Of a stretch of DNA of 64,000 nucleotides, positions 46,240 through 58,700 are shown one piece after another; positions within the stretch are counted from its first letter, which is position 1, and the number at the start of each line of letters is the position of its first letter. Location of the stretch: contig NC_085920.1 in assembly GCF_035222485.1 (NCBI RefSeq), positions 5,332,001 to 5,396,000 of the forward strand, given 5' to 3'. Below the pieces are notes generated by a model that was not told the DNA's origin, made no database searches, and saw nothing but the letters and a program-made list of their open reading frames with translations. The position numbers and the translations under genes were made by a program. Source of the stretch: Podospora pseudoanserina. Its lineage: Eukaryota; Ascomycota; Sordariomycetes; Sordariales; Podosporaceae.

Positions 46240-46880
46240 TGTTTAACCGTGTGTAGAAACGTTATTGTAAGACTGAACAGGCCTCTGCCCTTTCCTCCCG
46301 AATCCGCCGCCGTGGTTCTGCCGTAATGCCGTATTCTACCTGTTTTACCGCCGAATCCCCTTGTATTATGGCCCCTAGGTCCTTACGGTGCGCCGAGTGC
46401 GTGCGCCGTAAGATCCTATATGATGGATCTGATGTTGGCTCTGCCCGTAGGTAGATCTTCCTTTTCTTCCTATACCGTAATTGACCGTTCTATAGTAACC
46501 CGAACGATAGAAGAGCAGGATAGACTCGAGCGTGAGGAATAAGAGCTTGAAAACTAACTCTCGCAATTAACTACCTAGCTTATCCGGGTAAAACGAATAC
46601 GTTATTCTTTTCGCGTGCGTAAAGAGCGCCTCTTCGCGCGGGGTATCTAGGAGGAGGATGCCCAGGTAGCGCAGTTTGCCGCTACGGCGCCTCCTGCTTT
46701 TTCGCCGGGTGCTCCTGCGCGGCCGGACGCCGTCCAGAATACCGTTCCGTGGTCTCCTTACGCCCTGGATCCTTCCTTAGGCCTAGACTAGCCCTCCGAC
46801 CTTTCCTTCGATCCTAGCGTGGCCGGTCCTTCCTTCCTAACCGCGCTAGATACCGCTAGTGGCGCGCCTTCCACTTCCTA
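46240..46880 (+). pseudogene. Antisense accessory ORF remnant in the gypsy element
   Basis: On the plus strand, opposite to pol, pieces read CIMAPRSLRCAECVRRKILY, then in another frame EQDRLEREEEELENQLSQLT, TQLIRVKRIRYSFRVRKERL and a Pro/Ala/Ser-rich tail. A cysteine cluster followed by a coiled coil is a module I associate with fungal retroelement-linked ORFs. It lies between the end of pol and the LTR, in a zone less RIP-mutated than pol. Stops show it is dead. Function unknown. Confidence 0.55.
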
Positions 46881-46932
46881 AGGTACCTAAGGCGCGTAGT
46901 ATTATTTATATTTAGTCCTATTTATACTTTCT

Positions 46933-47002
46933 AACCTCGTAGTATAGTATATAGTACGTCGATTATTACGTCGAAGGCGCGGGTTCGACTTCCGTCGAGG
47001 TT
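46933..47002 (+). pseudogene. tRNA-like sequence, most like tRNA-Asp, degraded
   Basis: AACCTCG (46933) pairs perfectly with CGAGGTT (46996) as acceptor stem. The D-arm is TAGTATAGT-like as in eukaryotic tRNA-Asp, and the T-arm GCGGG-TTCGACT-TCCGT pairs with two G-U pairs. The anticodon region TTATTAC could be TTGTCAC (GTC, Asp) after RIP-type changes, but stem pairing there is poor. A TTTT terminator follows at 47004. It lies inside the retroelement, antisense to pol. Confidence 0.5.
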
Positions 47003-47499
47003 CTTTTAGCTCCGTTTTATAGCTATCTAGCTATAAGCCGGAGCCGAGTCTTTTTACTTATTTAGGTTTTAATTGGTCCGGATATCGTTAATAGAATTCT
47101 TTTTATTTATTTAGGTAGTTAAGGTATATTTATAGTTCCTATAAGTTATCTATAGCCAGATATCCTAACTAATTAACTAAATACTTTAATTAGCCTTTAT
47201 TAAACTATAAATTTAGTATTTTTTCTATATTATACTTTTCTTTTTCGTCCTCCGCTATTACCTATATATTAGCCTTACTTATATATAGTACGGGTTTTAA
47301 AAGTAAGATATAAAAGGTATATAACCGTAAACGTATTATACTAAGTAACTTTAATTCGAATACCGTTTCCGATAATTTCTTTTTAACCTTAAATAGTCTT
47401 ACTCTTCTATAGTCTAGCTTTTTACTAGGTCTTTTAGTACGTAAATTACATATAGAAAAGAATATTATATCCTCCTCTTTAAAACGAGGTCCTTCGAGC

Positions 47500-48450
47500 C
47501 TTTTAATATTATAGTATTTCCGTATTTTTTCCCTTATAAACTCTAATTTTTACTTAAGCTTACCGTAAAGTATATATATTTTATTTACTTTAACTTTAGC
47601 TCTAGGTACTTTAACCGTAAGTTTCTACCGTAGGTTTGCTTTATAACCGAAGTTCGCGAAGAACGGTATAGTTTTAATTATTTTAATTAATAATATATTA
47701 TATATTAATTATACCGTAAGTAATAGTTTAACTTAATCGTCCTATTCGAAATTAATATAATTCTGTAAATACTATTCTATAATTTAATTAAGCCGTTCCG
47801 TTTAACCGTCCGTTTAAGGGTAGTAAGCCGAAGACGCTTTACTTACTACCTTTAGCCTCGTTATTAACGCTTTTTAGAACTTTAATACGAATTTAGTATC
47901 GCGGTTTATAATAAACTCCTTTAACTATATATATATTAATATAATATATTATAGTATTATATCCGCTAATTATTTTACTAATTAAGTCTTTTTATAAGGT
48001 AGGAAGTATACTTATTTAGTAAACTTATCGACTACCGTTAATATATTATTATACTTAACGCCGGTTATTATATCTTTAAACTTTAGTAATTTAATAATAA
48101 AATCTATTATAATTAAACTTTATAGCCGTTTTATTACCGGTAATAGCTTTAGAAATCTATAAGGCTTATACCTCGTAACCTTTATTCTTTCGTATATATA
48201 GTATAACTAAATAGTTTCTTTAACGTCGTCCTTAATCCTTAATTAGTCGAAATACTACTTAATCTTTTCTATAATTTTAATAATACCTATATATCCTCCG
48301 AACTTCGATACGTAGATCTCTATTACTAATACTATTCTATTACCTAGCCTTATATACGCTCGGTTCTTATACTATAATCTTCCCTAACTATCCTTCTAGA
48401 TACCTTATAGCTTTAGCTCTTCCTATTAGTATTACTCTATAATATCGTTA
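47500..48450 (-). pseudogene. Gypsy integrase remnant
   Basis: The minus strand shows IDFIIKLLKFKDIITGVKYN followed by ILTVVDKFTKYKYTSYL near 48.0-48.1 kb, the integrase core (consensus DFITKLP, VVVDRFTKYA). Upstream, near 48.22 kb, it reads DWLRIKDDVKETIW, the end of the zinc-binding HHCC region. Many TAA/TAG codons. Limits approximate. Confidence 0.75.
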
Positions 48451-48599
48451 CTTAACTTCCTTTAGTATTTACTAAAAGTAGCCTTCTCGCGATACACTAT
48501 ATAATACTCTATCCACGGCTATAGTAAATACTTAAAGGTACTATCTAACGCCTTTTTAAATAATAGTAATAACTCCCTAGGTATATCCTTATAGTAGTC

Positions 48600-50050
48600 G
48601 GCTCGCCGGCTAAATACGTTTACCTTAGCGTTCTCCGAACCCTTTTTATAATTAATTTAAAAATTAAATTTCGAGAGAAACTTTAACTATCGTGTTTACC
48701 GTACGTTAAGGACCTTCGTAATAATAAAGTACCGTAGATTCTTATAATCTATATAGACCTATACTTTATACTTAATACCGCTAAAATATAGCCTCTACTC
48801 CTCGAACGCTTCGATAATAGTAAATAGTTCCTTATTGTAGATTAGGTAATTTTAACGTACTCTATTAAACTTCTTTAAAAAGAAGGTTACCGGATATAGT
48901 TTACCGTTATCGTCTCGCTACCCTAGCTATTTACTAATAGTATAGTCTAATATATTTACCTCGACCTTAAATAATCGATTAGGGTCTAGCAGTTTAAGTA
49001 TTAGGTCCTTTAAAATAGCCTCTTTTAGCTCCTGGAAAGCCTGCTCCTCTTCCTACCCCCACCGGAACTCCACGTCCTTCTTAATTAAGTAATTAAATAG
49101 CCTCGTAATACCTACGTAACCCCAGATAAATATCTAATAAAAGTTTATAAACCTTAAGAATTCCCTAATGTATATCTATAACTACGGCGTAAACTAGTCT
49201 TTAACTACTATAATTTTCCTAAGTTCTATACGAACCTTACTTAATAATATTAAATATCCTAAATATACTATCTTCTATACGTAAAACTCGCTCTTTTCTT
49301 TATTAACGGAGAGTCCGGCTCCGTATAGCGCGTCGAATATCTTTCGTACGTATCGCTTATATTCCTTTAAAATACGTAAGTAAATAAAAATATCGTCGAG
49401 ATAGTATATTACTATCTTATTAAAGTACTTTTATATAGTATAATTAATAAGAAATTAAAACGTTATAGGTATATTAATTAACCCGAATAGTATTATAAAA
49501 TACTCGAAATAACTATAGGGTATATAAAACGCTATCTTCTATTCGTCTCCTTTTTTAATCCGTATATAGACGTACCTAATAGGTATATTTAAGCGTATAA
49601 AGTATCGCGCCCCTACTAGTTAACTCCGTAACCTAGATATTAATAGTAGCGGGTAACTGTTTTTCACCGTCTCGTTATTTAGTTACCGGTAATCTATATA
49701 TAGTCGTAAACTACCGTCCTTTTTCGGTATAAAAAATATAAAGTATTTTACTAGCGATATAAATTCCCTAATATATTTTTTCTTTAAGTTTTTATTTAAG
49801 TATTTCCGTAACTCCTTACTTTATTTATTATTAGTATAATAAACTTTAAATAGCTATAGCTTAGCTCCTTCTTTTAATTTAATTTCGTAATCCTACGGTC
49901 CTCGCTTTAGAAGCCCTTTTAAATACTTAGCTATAAAGGTTAAGTATTCTCGATATTCTACTGGTACCGCCTTTTTTTTACTTTTCTCTACGTTATTATA
50001 GTAAGCGTATTTATTAACCTCCGATATCTTTATTAACGTCGTTAACCTTA
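48600..50050 (-). pseudogene. Gypsy reverse transcriptase and RNase H remnant
   Basis: VIYYLDDIFIY at about 49.4 kb contains the RT catalytic YxDD box. Near 48.75 kb the minus strand reads VYIDYKNLRYFIITKVLNVR, the RNase H block (consensus VWTDHKNLEYF); the His-to-Tyr change is a single C-to-T. Limits approximate. Confidence 0.82.
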
Positions 50051-51499
50051 CTTCTTCGATTTTACCGCCTATATCGATAGAATATACTATTACTTCCTAT
50101 ATTCCTTACGGTAGTACTGTGGAAGGTACTTGTCCTATACTTTGCTCTATACGTGCTCTTAATCTTCTATCGTTAGTTAAATACTTTTAAAACTCTTTTA
50201 GTTGTAAGTAATTACTATCCCTTTAATTAATATTTAAATTATAGTTTTTATATTATAGTTGCTCCAGGATTATATCTTTCGAGGGTCCTATATTTATAAT
50301 ATTAAATATAACTAATATTATTTTTCTTTCGATTATAATATTTAAAGGTAGTGTTTCCTTATAGACCTTTTGCGTAGGAAATAAACTTTATATAATTATT
50401 TATTTTTTCTTTTTCTTTTATAGTATACGGGCTTAGTATACGAACTATAGCGAAATTAAATTCGTTTCCGTATTACCGTTTACTAATATTATTATTTAGA
50501 GATCCTTTTATCGTATAATAATCTAAAGGTATTTATTTTTTTTACTTTTTCTCTATACGGTAATAACCTTATTAACGAGCGCCGGGTCGTTATTTTATAC
50601 CTTTACCTTACGCTAATACTTTCGAAAATATCGTTTATAGTCCGTTAAAGGTTAACGGCCCCCGCGAAAGGCCGTAAGTTATTTTCTAAGCGGTTATATT
50701 ATTTAAAAGCGTTTTCCTGCCCTAGGTTATTTAGTAATACGAAATTTTTTAACTATACCTGCCTAGCTTCCTTCTATCTTCCGTTTTTAATATTCTTTCG
50801 TATTTATATTCGATAACGGTTTTTCTATTTAGTCTTAAGCGTTTTGGCTTAATAATATCGTTTAACCTTTTTCCGTAGGTATATAGCGTAGTTTAGGCTT
50901 AGGTACTATCCTAGTATTATTTCCTCCTATAAACGTATATTATTATTTATATTTTAACCGTTTATATATTCGACGTAGTATCTCGTATACCTTAATGCGA
51001 TTTATATAACCTAAAGGCTATCCTTTAATTTAACCGGGTCCTAAACCTTTTATAAAACGTAATTATTTAAGTCCTTCTATTAAGCCTTTTCCTATCGGGC
51101 TATAGTCCTTTTAATTAGCTATAATTTACCTTCTTTACTTACCTTACGTACCGGCTAGTAACCGTATAGCGACTTACTTTAATAATATTCTATATATCCG
51201 TATATAATATACTAAAACTAAAGTACTTTTTAATACTCCGGATATTTAAAATAAAGCTATACCGTATTTCCCTTATAGGGTATATACTATATAGGTATTA
51301 GTATATCCTTTAGTAACTTCGTAATTCTAATATTAATAACCTTCCTACCTTTCTAATACTTTTCCTAGCTTTTATATAAGAGCTTTATAAGCTATAATAT
51401 ATTTTATAAAATAATAATTTCGTATTTATTATATTACCTTTTTAGTATCGTTTACTTAATAAATCTTTACGTAAGACCCTTATCTTTAGCGACTTCCGT

Positions 51500-52760
51500 A
51501 GTAACTTCCGTAGCGATTTATACTAATTAATCCTATAATACCTATATTTAAAGATCTCTTTCCTTGTATTCCGTCTTTAACCTTTTTAGGACTTCCTTTA
51601 TTTCCTAGAACTTTATATTTTTTTATTCGGCGTACTAATTAAAGTTTTCCTCGGAGCTTACTACTTTACCTTACTAGTACCCGATAGTTATTACTTTTAT
51701 AACCCTCGGTCCTTTTAATATAGTAATTAATACGATTTCCTTTTTCTATCCGAGCTATTTAAGTACCTTATAGTCCTTTTTAAAGTATCTTACCTTACTA
51801 TAGTTAAAATATTTAAGGTTATCTTTACCTTAGCTCCGGCTTTATAGTCTCTATTACTATATAGCGTCGACCTTTATCGGTCCTACATATATAATACTAA
51901 AGTAATTAGTACTAAAGTATTTTCTCTTTTATTTATCGTTAAAACGGTTATTGCCGAAATATCCTTTATTATTATTATTACTATAGTAACCTTTACTACC
52001 TTTTTTCTCTATACGCCGTTAAAATTACTAATTGTCGATCCGAATAGCTATAGTAATATATTTATTAATAGTATTAGGCTTTAACTCCTTATATAACTTA
52101 TCCTTTACCTTTTCCTTAAGGCCGTTATAAAAGAGCTATATTAACCCCTTATCGTTAATAATATTACGTAGGCTATCGATTTTAAATAGAACCGCGTAAT
52201 TAGCCGCTAAACGCGTCTAGCGTAGATTTACGAGCCTCTTCTACGCGCGCCTTACCTTATCGTACTCCCTAAATACTTCCTTAAGCTTAGTCTTAAAGAT
52301 ACGATAGCTCTCGAAGTATTTTACGGTAATCTTCTTTTAATCCTCCGGCTCTTGTTTATAATAGTTATCGAGGATAGGCTTAAACTATACGAGAGCCCTA
52401 TCCTTAAGTCTAGTAGCCGCGAAGATTACTTTTAACTTTTCGTTAATAAATTAGTTTAAATAATAACGAAAATAGGTTTTAAGCTAAATTAAAAATCCTC
52501 TAAGCTCTGCCTTTCCTCTTCTATAGCGCTCTAGTGCTAGGAACTTAACGGTTAACTTAGGTACGGTCGTGATAGCGATAATCTGCTTCTGGGTCTACTA
52601 AGCCTCTTCCTTAAGCTCCTTAAGGCGTTTAACGACCTATTCTATAGTAGTAAGTGCAGGTCTGGTGCTGGTGGAAGGTCCCTCGCCGCCTGGGCTAGGC
52701 GGGACGCCTCCTATCTAAATATTCTTAGGTCCGGCTATAGTAGTAAAAAGACGTCTTTAA
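51500..52760 (-). pseudogene. Gypsy gag remnant with dead zinc knuckle
   Basis: At 51775-51820 the minus strand reads YFNYSKVRYFKKDYK. Its spacing is that of a CX2CX4HX4C knuckle in which all three cysteines and the histidine have become tyrosine, each by one G-to-A or C-to-T transition. The AT-rich gag region lies between this and the LTR. Confidence 0.75.
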
Positions 52761-52795
52761 CTTATCCGTAATAGAGTTAAAGTGAGTATATAACG

Positions 52796-53194
52796 TGTGA
52801 CGAACCCCTATCTAGAACCTCTGAAAGGGATATTGGTCGAAGGTACTTCTGAATAATCGTGGCTCGGTGTAGCTAAATAGTGCACAATAAGATATCTCAA
52901 TGTAAACACTAGATACCGTAAATACAAGCTTGAATTGCATACTACAGAACTGTTTATCTACGCCGGCCAGTTCCTCCGTATATATAGACCCGTGGACCGT
53001 GGACCGTTGACTTACAGACGGTCCTCGGTCCGCTCCTGATTGGCCGATGCCGGACCGTGGACCGTGAGCCCCACCGCGGTCCCCGGTCCCCATCTTATTG
53101 GTCCGTTGCCCTTCTGGACCGTGAGCCCCGCTCGACGGCGCGGTCCAGTCTTGATTGGTCCCTCGTGGCCCCACTGTCTTCCAGAACCGTGACA
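52796..53194 (-). repeat. LTR of the gypsy element (5' LTR in element sense)
   Basis: Partner of 45742-46140. It keeps the canonical ending GTGACA (plus strand). TATATATA at 52979-52986 may be the element's TATA box, lying downstream of the GGACCGT units when read on the minus strand. Confidence 0.93.
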
Positions 53195-53199
53195 ATTTG

Positions 53200-54763
53200 G
53201 TTAGCGTATTTAGCGGGCGTTCGGGCCCGGGAACGCGCGTTTAGGCCCGGAAACGAAGTTACCCTCGGGAAGTAAATAAAGCACCGATGGCCTATAAGAC
53301 CTCTGCCTCACACCCTATCCACTGTGGTATTTTTTAGTCTATAAGGTTCAATTAATATACTAGTTCACCACACTCATTAGTGCCTCACAAGCCTATATTA
53401 CAATAATTCTCTTCTATATATTACAGGGCGCCGCCCCTGTAATCCTCCTTCCTTCAATGCCACGGCAACTGTCGAATGCTGCAGTCAAAGTCTTCTTCGC
53501 TTTCAGTGTACTGCGCCGATAGCTATTTAAGCCCATATTTACAGGCCTCAATAGCACCTATTTCAACATATATAATATATAATATTTTAGATTACTAGGG
53601 TTTCGTATATATCGAATATGAATCTAATAATATTTAAAAGATATAATAGAGCTTGGACGGAATCTAAAGCCTATAAAAAGAAAGGTAATATAGAACGCTA
53701 CTCTCTACTTTATAGTATACTTAATACCGGTTAGCTAGGTCCAAAACGTATCGAAAAGTACTATAATATCGGTTAATATAAAAGATTTTTTCTCGAAATT
53801 AAAACGGTTAAATAGTTTTAACTCCTCGCTTAATTTAATACGAATCTACTATAACTAATTAAATATAATACTACTAGGTATAATATTTTATAGAATCCTT
53901 ATCCTTAAAACATCGGTAACTAGTTTAGATCCTAATACACTTATTTTCGAAATATTTACCTATCTTAATCTCTATTTATATTTATTTGCTAGGTCTTTAA
54001 TTCGCTATAATACTAAAACCTTTAAATCTACTATAAAAATAATACTTTTCTAGATCGAGATAGTACTTTTAACGATAGATATCGGTTATATAATCTCGGT
54101 TTTGAATTCTCTTAATGTAAGACGTTCTTACTATAAACTGACTCTCTCGTCGAGATAGGCACGCATAATGACTTTAGCTTCGTCTTTGTCTTTACAGAAC
54201 TCCATCTAAGCTTCTGTCATATCGTAATCCGGCACTGCATCACGCCATTACCTAAGCACAGGCTCTGGCCTCAGTCAAGGTTGACAGTTAGAGGTTACTA
54301 ACCATTTAAAGTCTTGCTATGCCCTAACTCCAGCTTCTTCTGTTTTGGAAGCAACAGGTACAAAAGCAGGAATAGGCTTTGATAAGTATTTTTCTAGAAG
54401 AAGCGAGGCCCTTGTGCGGCTGTCTACTGCATCAATAGGACTTTGGGCTTTTATAAGTCGAGGCATGTTCGCGATAATGTAGGTAAGGTAATAATATTTG
54501 GTGGTCATAGTGGTGGTGGTGGTGATGGTGATGGTGGTGACACACTAGGTAAGTTAACAGAAGAGGTAAAGAAATCTCCCAAGATCCCATTTTGCAAAAC
54601 TTTATTTAAAGAAGTGGCGCTGGTATAACGGTGTTTTGAACGGTATACTACGCCGTTACAAGGAGGCACAGGATTTTACTTCTTAACAACAAGATCTTGA
54701 AGGTCCGTTTATGGGCATCTTCCTCTCTACTTTTTGAGCTTCGAAAACCTCAAATAATAACAA
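53200..54763. other. AT-rich RIP-like tract and gene-free flank
   Basis: 53550-54130 is TA-rich with the same damaged look as the retroelement interior and may be another dead element. An inverted repeat ATTACAGGG..CCCCTGTAAT lies at 53420-53443. A GGT/GAT microsatellite lies at 54507-54541. No gene supported. Confidence 0.5.
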
Positions 54764-54823
54764 TGTGAGAGCCGAACTAGTACTCAGGTGGGTGTCCACT
54801 GGGGAATCCTCGGTGTTGTATGT
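54764..54823 (+). pseudogene. 5S rRNA fragment, from about nucleotide 61 to the 3' end
   Basis: Matches the 3' half of 5S: GTGAGAGCCGAACTAGTACT, then CAGGTGGGTGTCCACTGGGG, and the terminal GTTGTATGT with a T run after it. The 5' half is absent; upstream sequence is unrelated and ends in AATAATAACAA. Confidence 0.85.
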
Positions 54824-55702
54824 TTTTTGCTCTTTGTTTCTTTTTTATCTTACTTTTAATGTTATTTTTGAGTATATTGATAATCCTTTTCTGCTCAGGG
54901 ATTGTGGAAGTGGTGTTTGTCGGTTGTTGAGGTTGGTGTTGTGGAGTCTGATTGGTCAGAAACAACACTTCTCAAGATAAACCTCCCAAGCACTGGGTTA
55001 TCTCTCAGGATGTTCTTTCTTTCCTGGCTCGCTACTTCTCGTTCAGCCTCAATATCTTTGCGACGGCTGATGCGGTAGGTGACTTCAGAGCCTTGCGGCT
55101 TCTAAGGCAGAGCTTGAAGTGGCCAGGTCAGCAGCAATGGCCAAATTTCGGGCGACAGACCTGATTTTCCCGCGTTCTTTCCCCGTTCAGAGTTTCGGAG
55201 AAAAGTCTTCAGTTTGGTCTGTTCAAAGCCCAGAACTAATCGCGTACAAGACGGCCCTCAAAGAATTAAATGTGGAATTCCAGTCTTGTGGACAAAAGCT
55301 ATCTGGACGAAGCTGCATCCGTCAATATTTAAGGTAGGTAGCTTGCAGGTCAGCGAGGATGGTGTATGGGACCTTGTGCTTACGTTGGACAGAACCGAGA
55401 TAGGAAGCTGAACATGAAGCAGGCAGTTATAGTTGGTTGATGCAACCCATTGAGGCGTGCCGCCGTCTTGGCTTGCTGCTCGGGGACCATTGCGGCTCGG
55501 GGACCATTGCGGCTGAAAGCCCAATGTGTAGACATAAATCAAGATACCTACCTTATCTACGTTAACCGGGCCTTAAAATACCTACATTTACAAGGGCTAA
55601 TCCTCATTCTTTGCTATATTTCCACATTCTCAGGGATAAAAGTTGACGTAGACATAGCGTACGCAAAGCTTCAAACTTGATACCTGACGTTGTTTACCTG
55701 AA
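54824..55702. other. Intergenic; 5' flank of the NLR gene
   Basis: About 0.9 kb with GC content back to normal. Two short direct repeats (GGGGACCATTGCGGCT, 55480-55513). No gene supported. Should contain the NLR promoter. Confidence 0.45.
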
Positions 55703-58700
55703 ATGGCCACCAAACCAACAATCGTCACAGAGGTCAACGTTCTTGTTGACCCTGAAGATGCCAACATAGAGTATGAAACCCCTCCGTTCATTTCAGTCTT
55801 GTTCAATAGGGAGATAGAGTATCTAACCCGAAAACAGCATCGTGGCAATCCCTGGCCTTGGTGCCAACCCAGTTAAGAGCTGGATGTGGGACGAGAAGGA
55901 CGAAAAAAGCTTCAACTGGCTGAAGGATAAAGAGGGTATCAAGAAGGACTTTCCACAGGCCCGCATCATGCTCTACCACTACGCCTCGGCCTATCAGGGT
56001 ACCTTCAAGGTTAGGCAATACATGAGCAATATTGCAGATACCATGCTTGTCAGCCTGAAGCAGCGGAGAGAAGTACGGTGATGTTTACCTCAGATGTTCC
56101 TTCCTGTCCACTGACCAAAATACCTAGGAGCCCAAGGAATGCCGCCGTCGGCCAATCGTATTGATTGGGCACAGCATGGGAGGTCTTGTGGCGGCCAAGG
56201 GTTTGACATTGGCCGAACAGCGCCGCGACAAATTTCCCGATGTGTACGAGGGAATTGTGGGAATCTTGACATTCGGTACACCTTTCGGTGGTGCTCCAGT
56301 TGCGGACATTGCCACAGAATGGACCAAGCTCAACGAGCACACAGGCAAGGCCATCACATCCAAGCTTCTTGACCTGCTGACGCCAGGGAACGAAAATTTG
56401 CGTGAGTTGAAGCATGATTTTGTACGATCTGCCATGAAGCTTGGCCAAAAAGTCGACCTCCATTGCTTCTGGGAGCAGAACGAGACACGCTGGGACAAGG
56501 TGATGGAGAAGTTGGCTCCTACTGACTTCCCTATCTCAACCCTGGAGAAGCTCAAGCTCAGAGTGAGTAATGGTACTTCGGTTGGGCCTGGAATGTAAGG
56601 GGTATAGGCTAACATCAGGCATCCAGGAATATCGGGAGTTCGTAGGCAGAGAGTCGGCCACTCTGCCTGGAGCATCCGAGACCGGGCTGACACGCACACA
56701 CAGGGATCTTGTCCGTTTTGAAAGCTGCAAAGACTCACAGTACCAATTGGTGCGAGCAGCCTTGAAGAGTATTGTTCATAGCGCAGCGCGCAACGCCAAA
56801 GGTCGTTTCAACTGCATGCGCCAATTCAGCATCAAACCAGAAACACACAAAGCCGTGATTGATGCCCTCGACGGCGCTGACGTGCAAAAGAAGTTCAGAT
56901 CACTCTCACAGCGGCTCGCTTCTGACTCATGGATCCTCTCAGAGCCGGAATTTCAGGATTGGATGGATAGCAAGAGCAAAACCGACGACTTTCTCTGGAT
57001 TTACGGTGGGGAGGGGAAAGGGAAAACGCCTGCTGCCACAGCCGTGGTCAAAAGCGTCGAGTCGGCAATTTGCAAGGAGGAGATGGAATCCTCGGACCGG
57101 GCTCCAACTTTGTTGGCATACTTCTTCTGCGACCAAGTCCCTGACTTTTGCACGGCCGAGGATGTGGTCAAATCTCTGCTCCGGCAACTCTGCCTTCAAC
57201 AAGACACTCTTGCCAATTATGCCAAACAGTTCATCTCCAGGGCCCCGAGCGAACATAGCGGCAGCAACGGCAGCAACGGCAGCTACAACAGCACCGCGCT
57301 CGGCATCGAGAACCTCTGCCAGAGTCTGCGAGACATGCTCACCGAGAGCACTATTGGAACTGTGTACTTCGTCATCTGCAACCTCCACGAGCTCCCAGAG
57401 GAGGAGGACTCAACCAAGAAGCTCTTATCCTTCGTGCAGTCGCTCATCGATTCACCTCAGCTCCAAGCTGACAAGCGCGTCCGTACCAAGTGGCTGTTCG
57501 CAACCAGGGACAGGATATCCATTCGAGGAGTGCTTGGATCAAGCGATGTGGTTCGCCAGATCAATCTCAACGATTCAGAAAAGTATGGAGACAAAGTTAA
57601 ACTCGAACTGCAGCGACATGCCTGGAGCAAGGTCGACGGTCTGCGTGAGCAGAAAGGCTACAACAAGGCAATCACCTACTTCGCCGGCAGTGTTATTGGG
57701 AACCGTGCCGAGAGCACCAAGTGGATTGACGTGGCGATTGTGCAGCTAGCAGCGCTTCCGGCCGAGTCTAATGATATCAAGGTCCGGAAGATGCTAGAGC
57801 GTGTGCCGCAAGACTTTGCGACACTTTTGGATCATGCCTGGCGATCGGTGCGTTATTCCTAGAATGAAAATGACCATCAAATGCTGATTCGTCAACACAC
57901 CTTAGATACTCAGACCAAACGAGGAAGGCCTCGATGCCATCAAGGAGCTCCTCCGCGCCCTTGTATTGACATACGAAGATCCCACGGAGAGTGAGCTGTT
58001 AGTGCTTGCCGGACTGCCAGCTAGTGAAGCAAAACACAAGGAGGAACTTTTCAAGACGATACAAAAGTGCAGACCCTTACTCACGCTTCGAAAGTCCGGT
58101 GACGAGGCTCGGATCGGCTTCGTCAACGCCGATGTCAAAAAGCACCTCCACAAGAACTCCAACAAGCTTCTCGATCTCCCCGAGGATGCCATTCAGCTCC
58201 AGCACGGAATTCTTGCCCTGCGATGCTTTTCGCATATCATGGATAACTTGACTGCAGCACTTCAGTCCACAATAGTTGCCAAGTCTCCTACGTCCAGCCA
58301 GAGTCAACAGACTCAACACCAGCCAGTTGCCATGCAAGGGCCCGTCACTGCTGCCGGTCCTGGTGCTTTCGGGGCTCCTGATATCGGTGATGATACTGAA
58401 GATGAAGAGATCGAGTTCGATTTCGATGATGATGAGAGTACCGACTTGGACTCAACTGCCCAAGCACCGGATACACCTCAGCAAGCACCAATTCTGCCGT
58501 ATGCAACGAGATATTGGCTACAGCATGCGAGTGAGGCCACCAGAGATATCGCGGAAAGGCTCAGCTTGGAAAAGGCATTCTGGGAGCCAGACTCGGAGAT
58601 TCGCCACTTGTGGCTGACGGAGTTTGAGAGGCTTACAGGCGCCTTTGACGGCTTGGTCGTCGATAAGCGCCTGAAAGCGCTACATGTGGCCGCATCGGTT

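Larger units (their letters stand above)
45742..53194 (-). mobile_element. Complete but RIP-inactivated Ty3/gypsy LTR retrotransposon
   Basis: Two 399-bp LTRs (45742-46140 and 52796-53194) in direct orientation start TGTGACG and end GTGACA (GTGATA in the left copy). The flanks are ATTTG on both sides (45737-45741 and 53195-53199), a perfect 5-bp target duplication. Coding sense is on the minus strand: gag zinc-knuckle remnant near 51.8 kb, RT YLDDI box at about 49.4 kb, RNase H near 48.75 kb, integrase near 48.2-48.0 kb. All are full of stops and TpA-rich changes. Gene order gag-PR-RT-RH-IN is that of Ty3/gypsy. It cannot encode active proteins. Confidence 0.93.
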
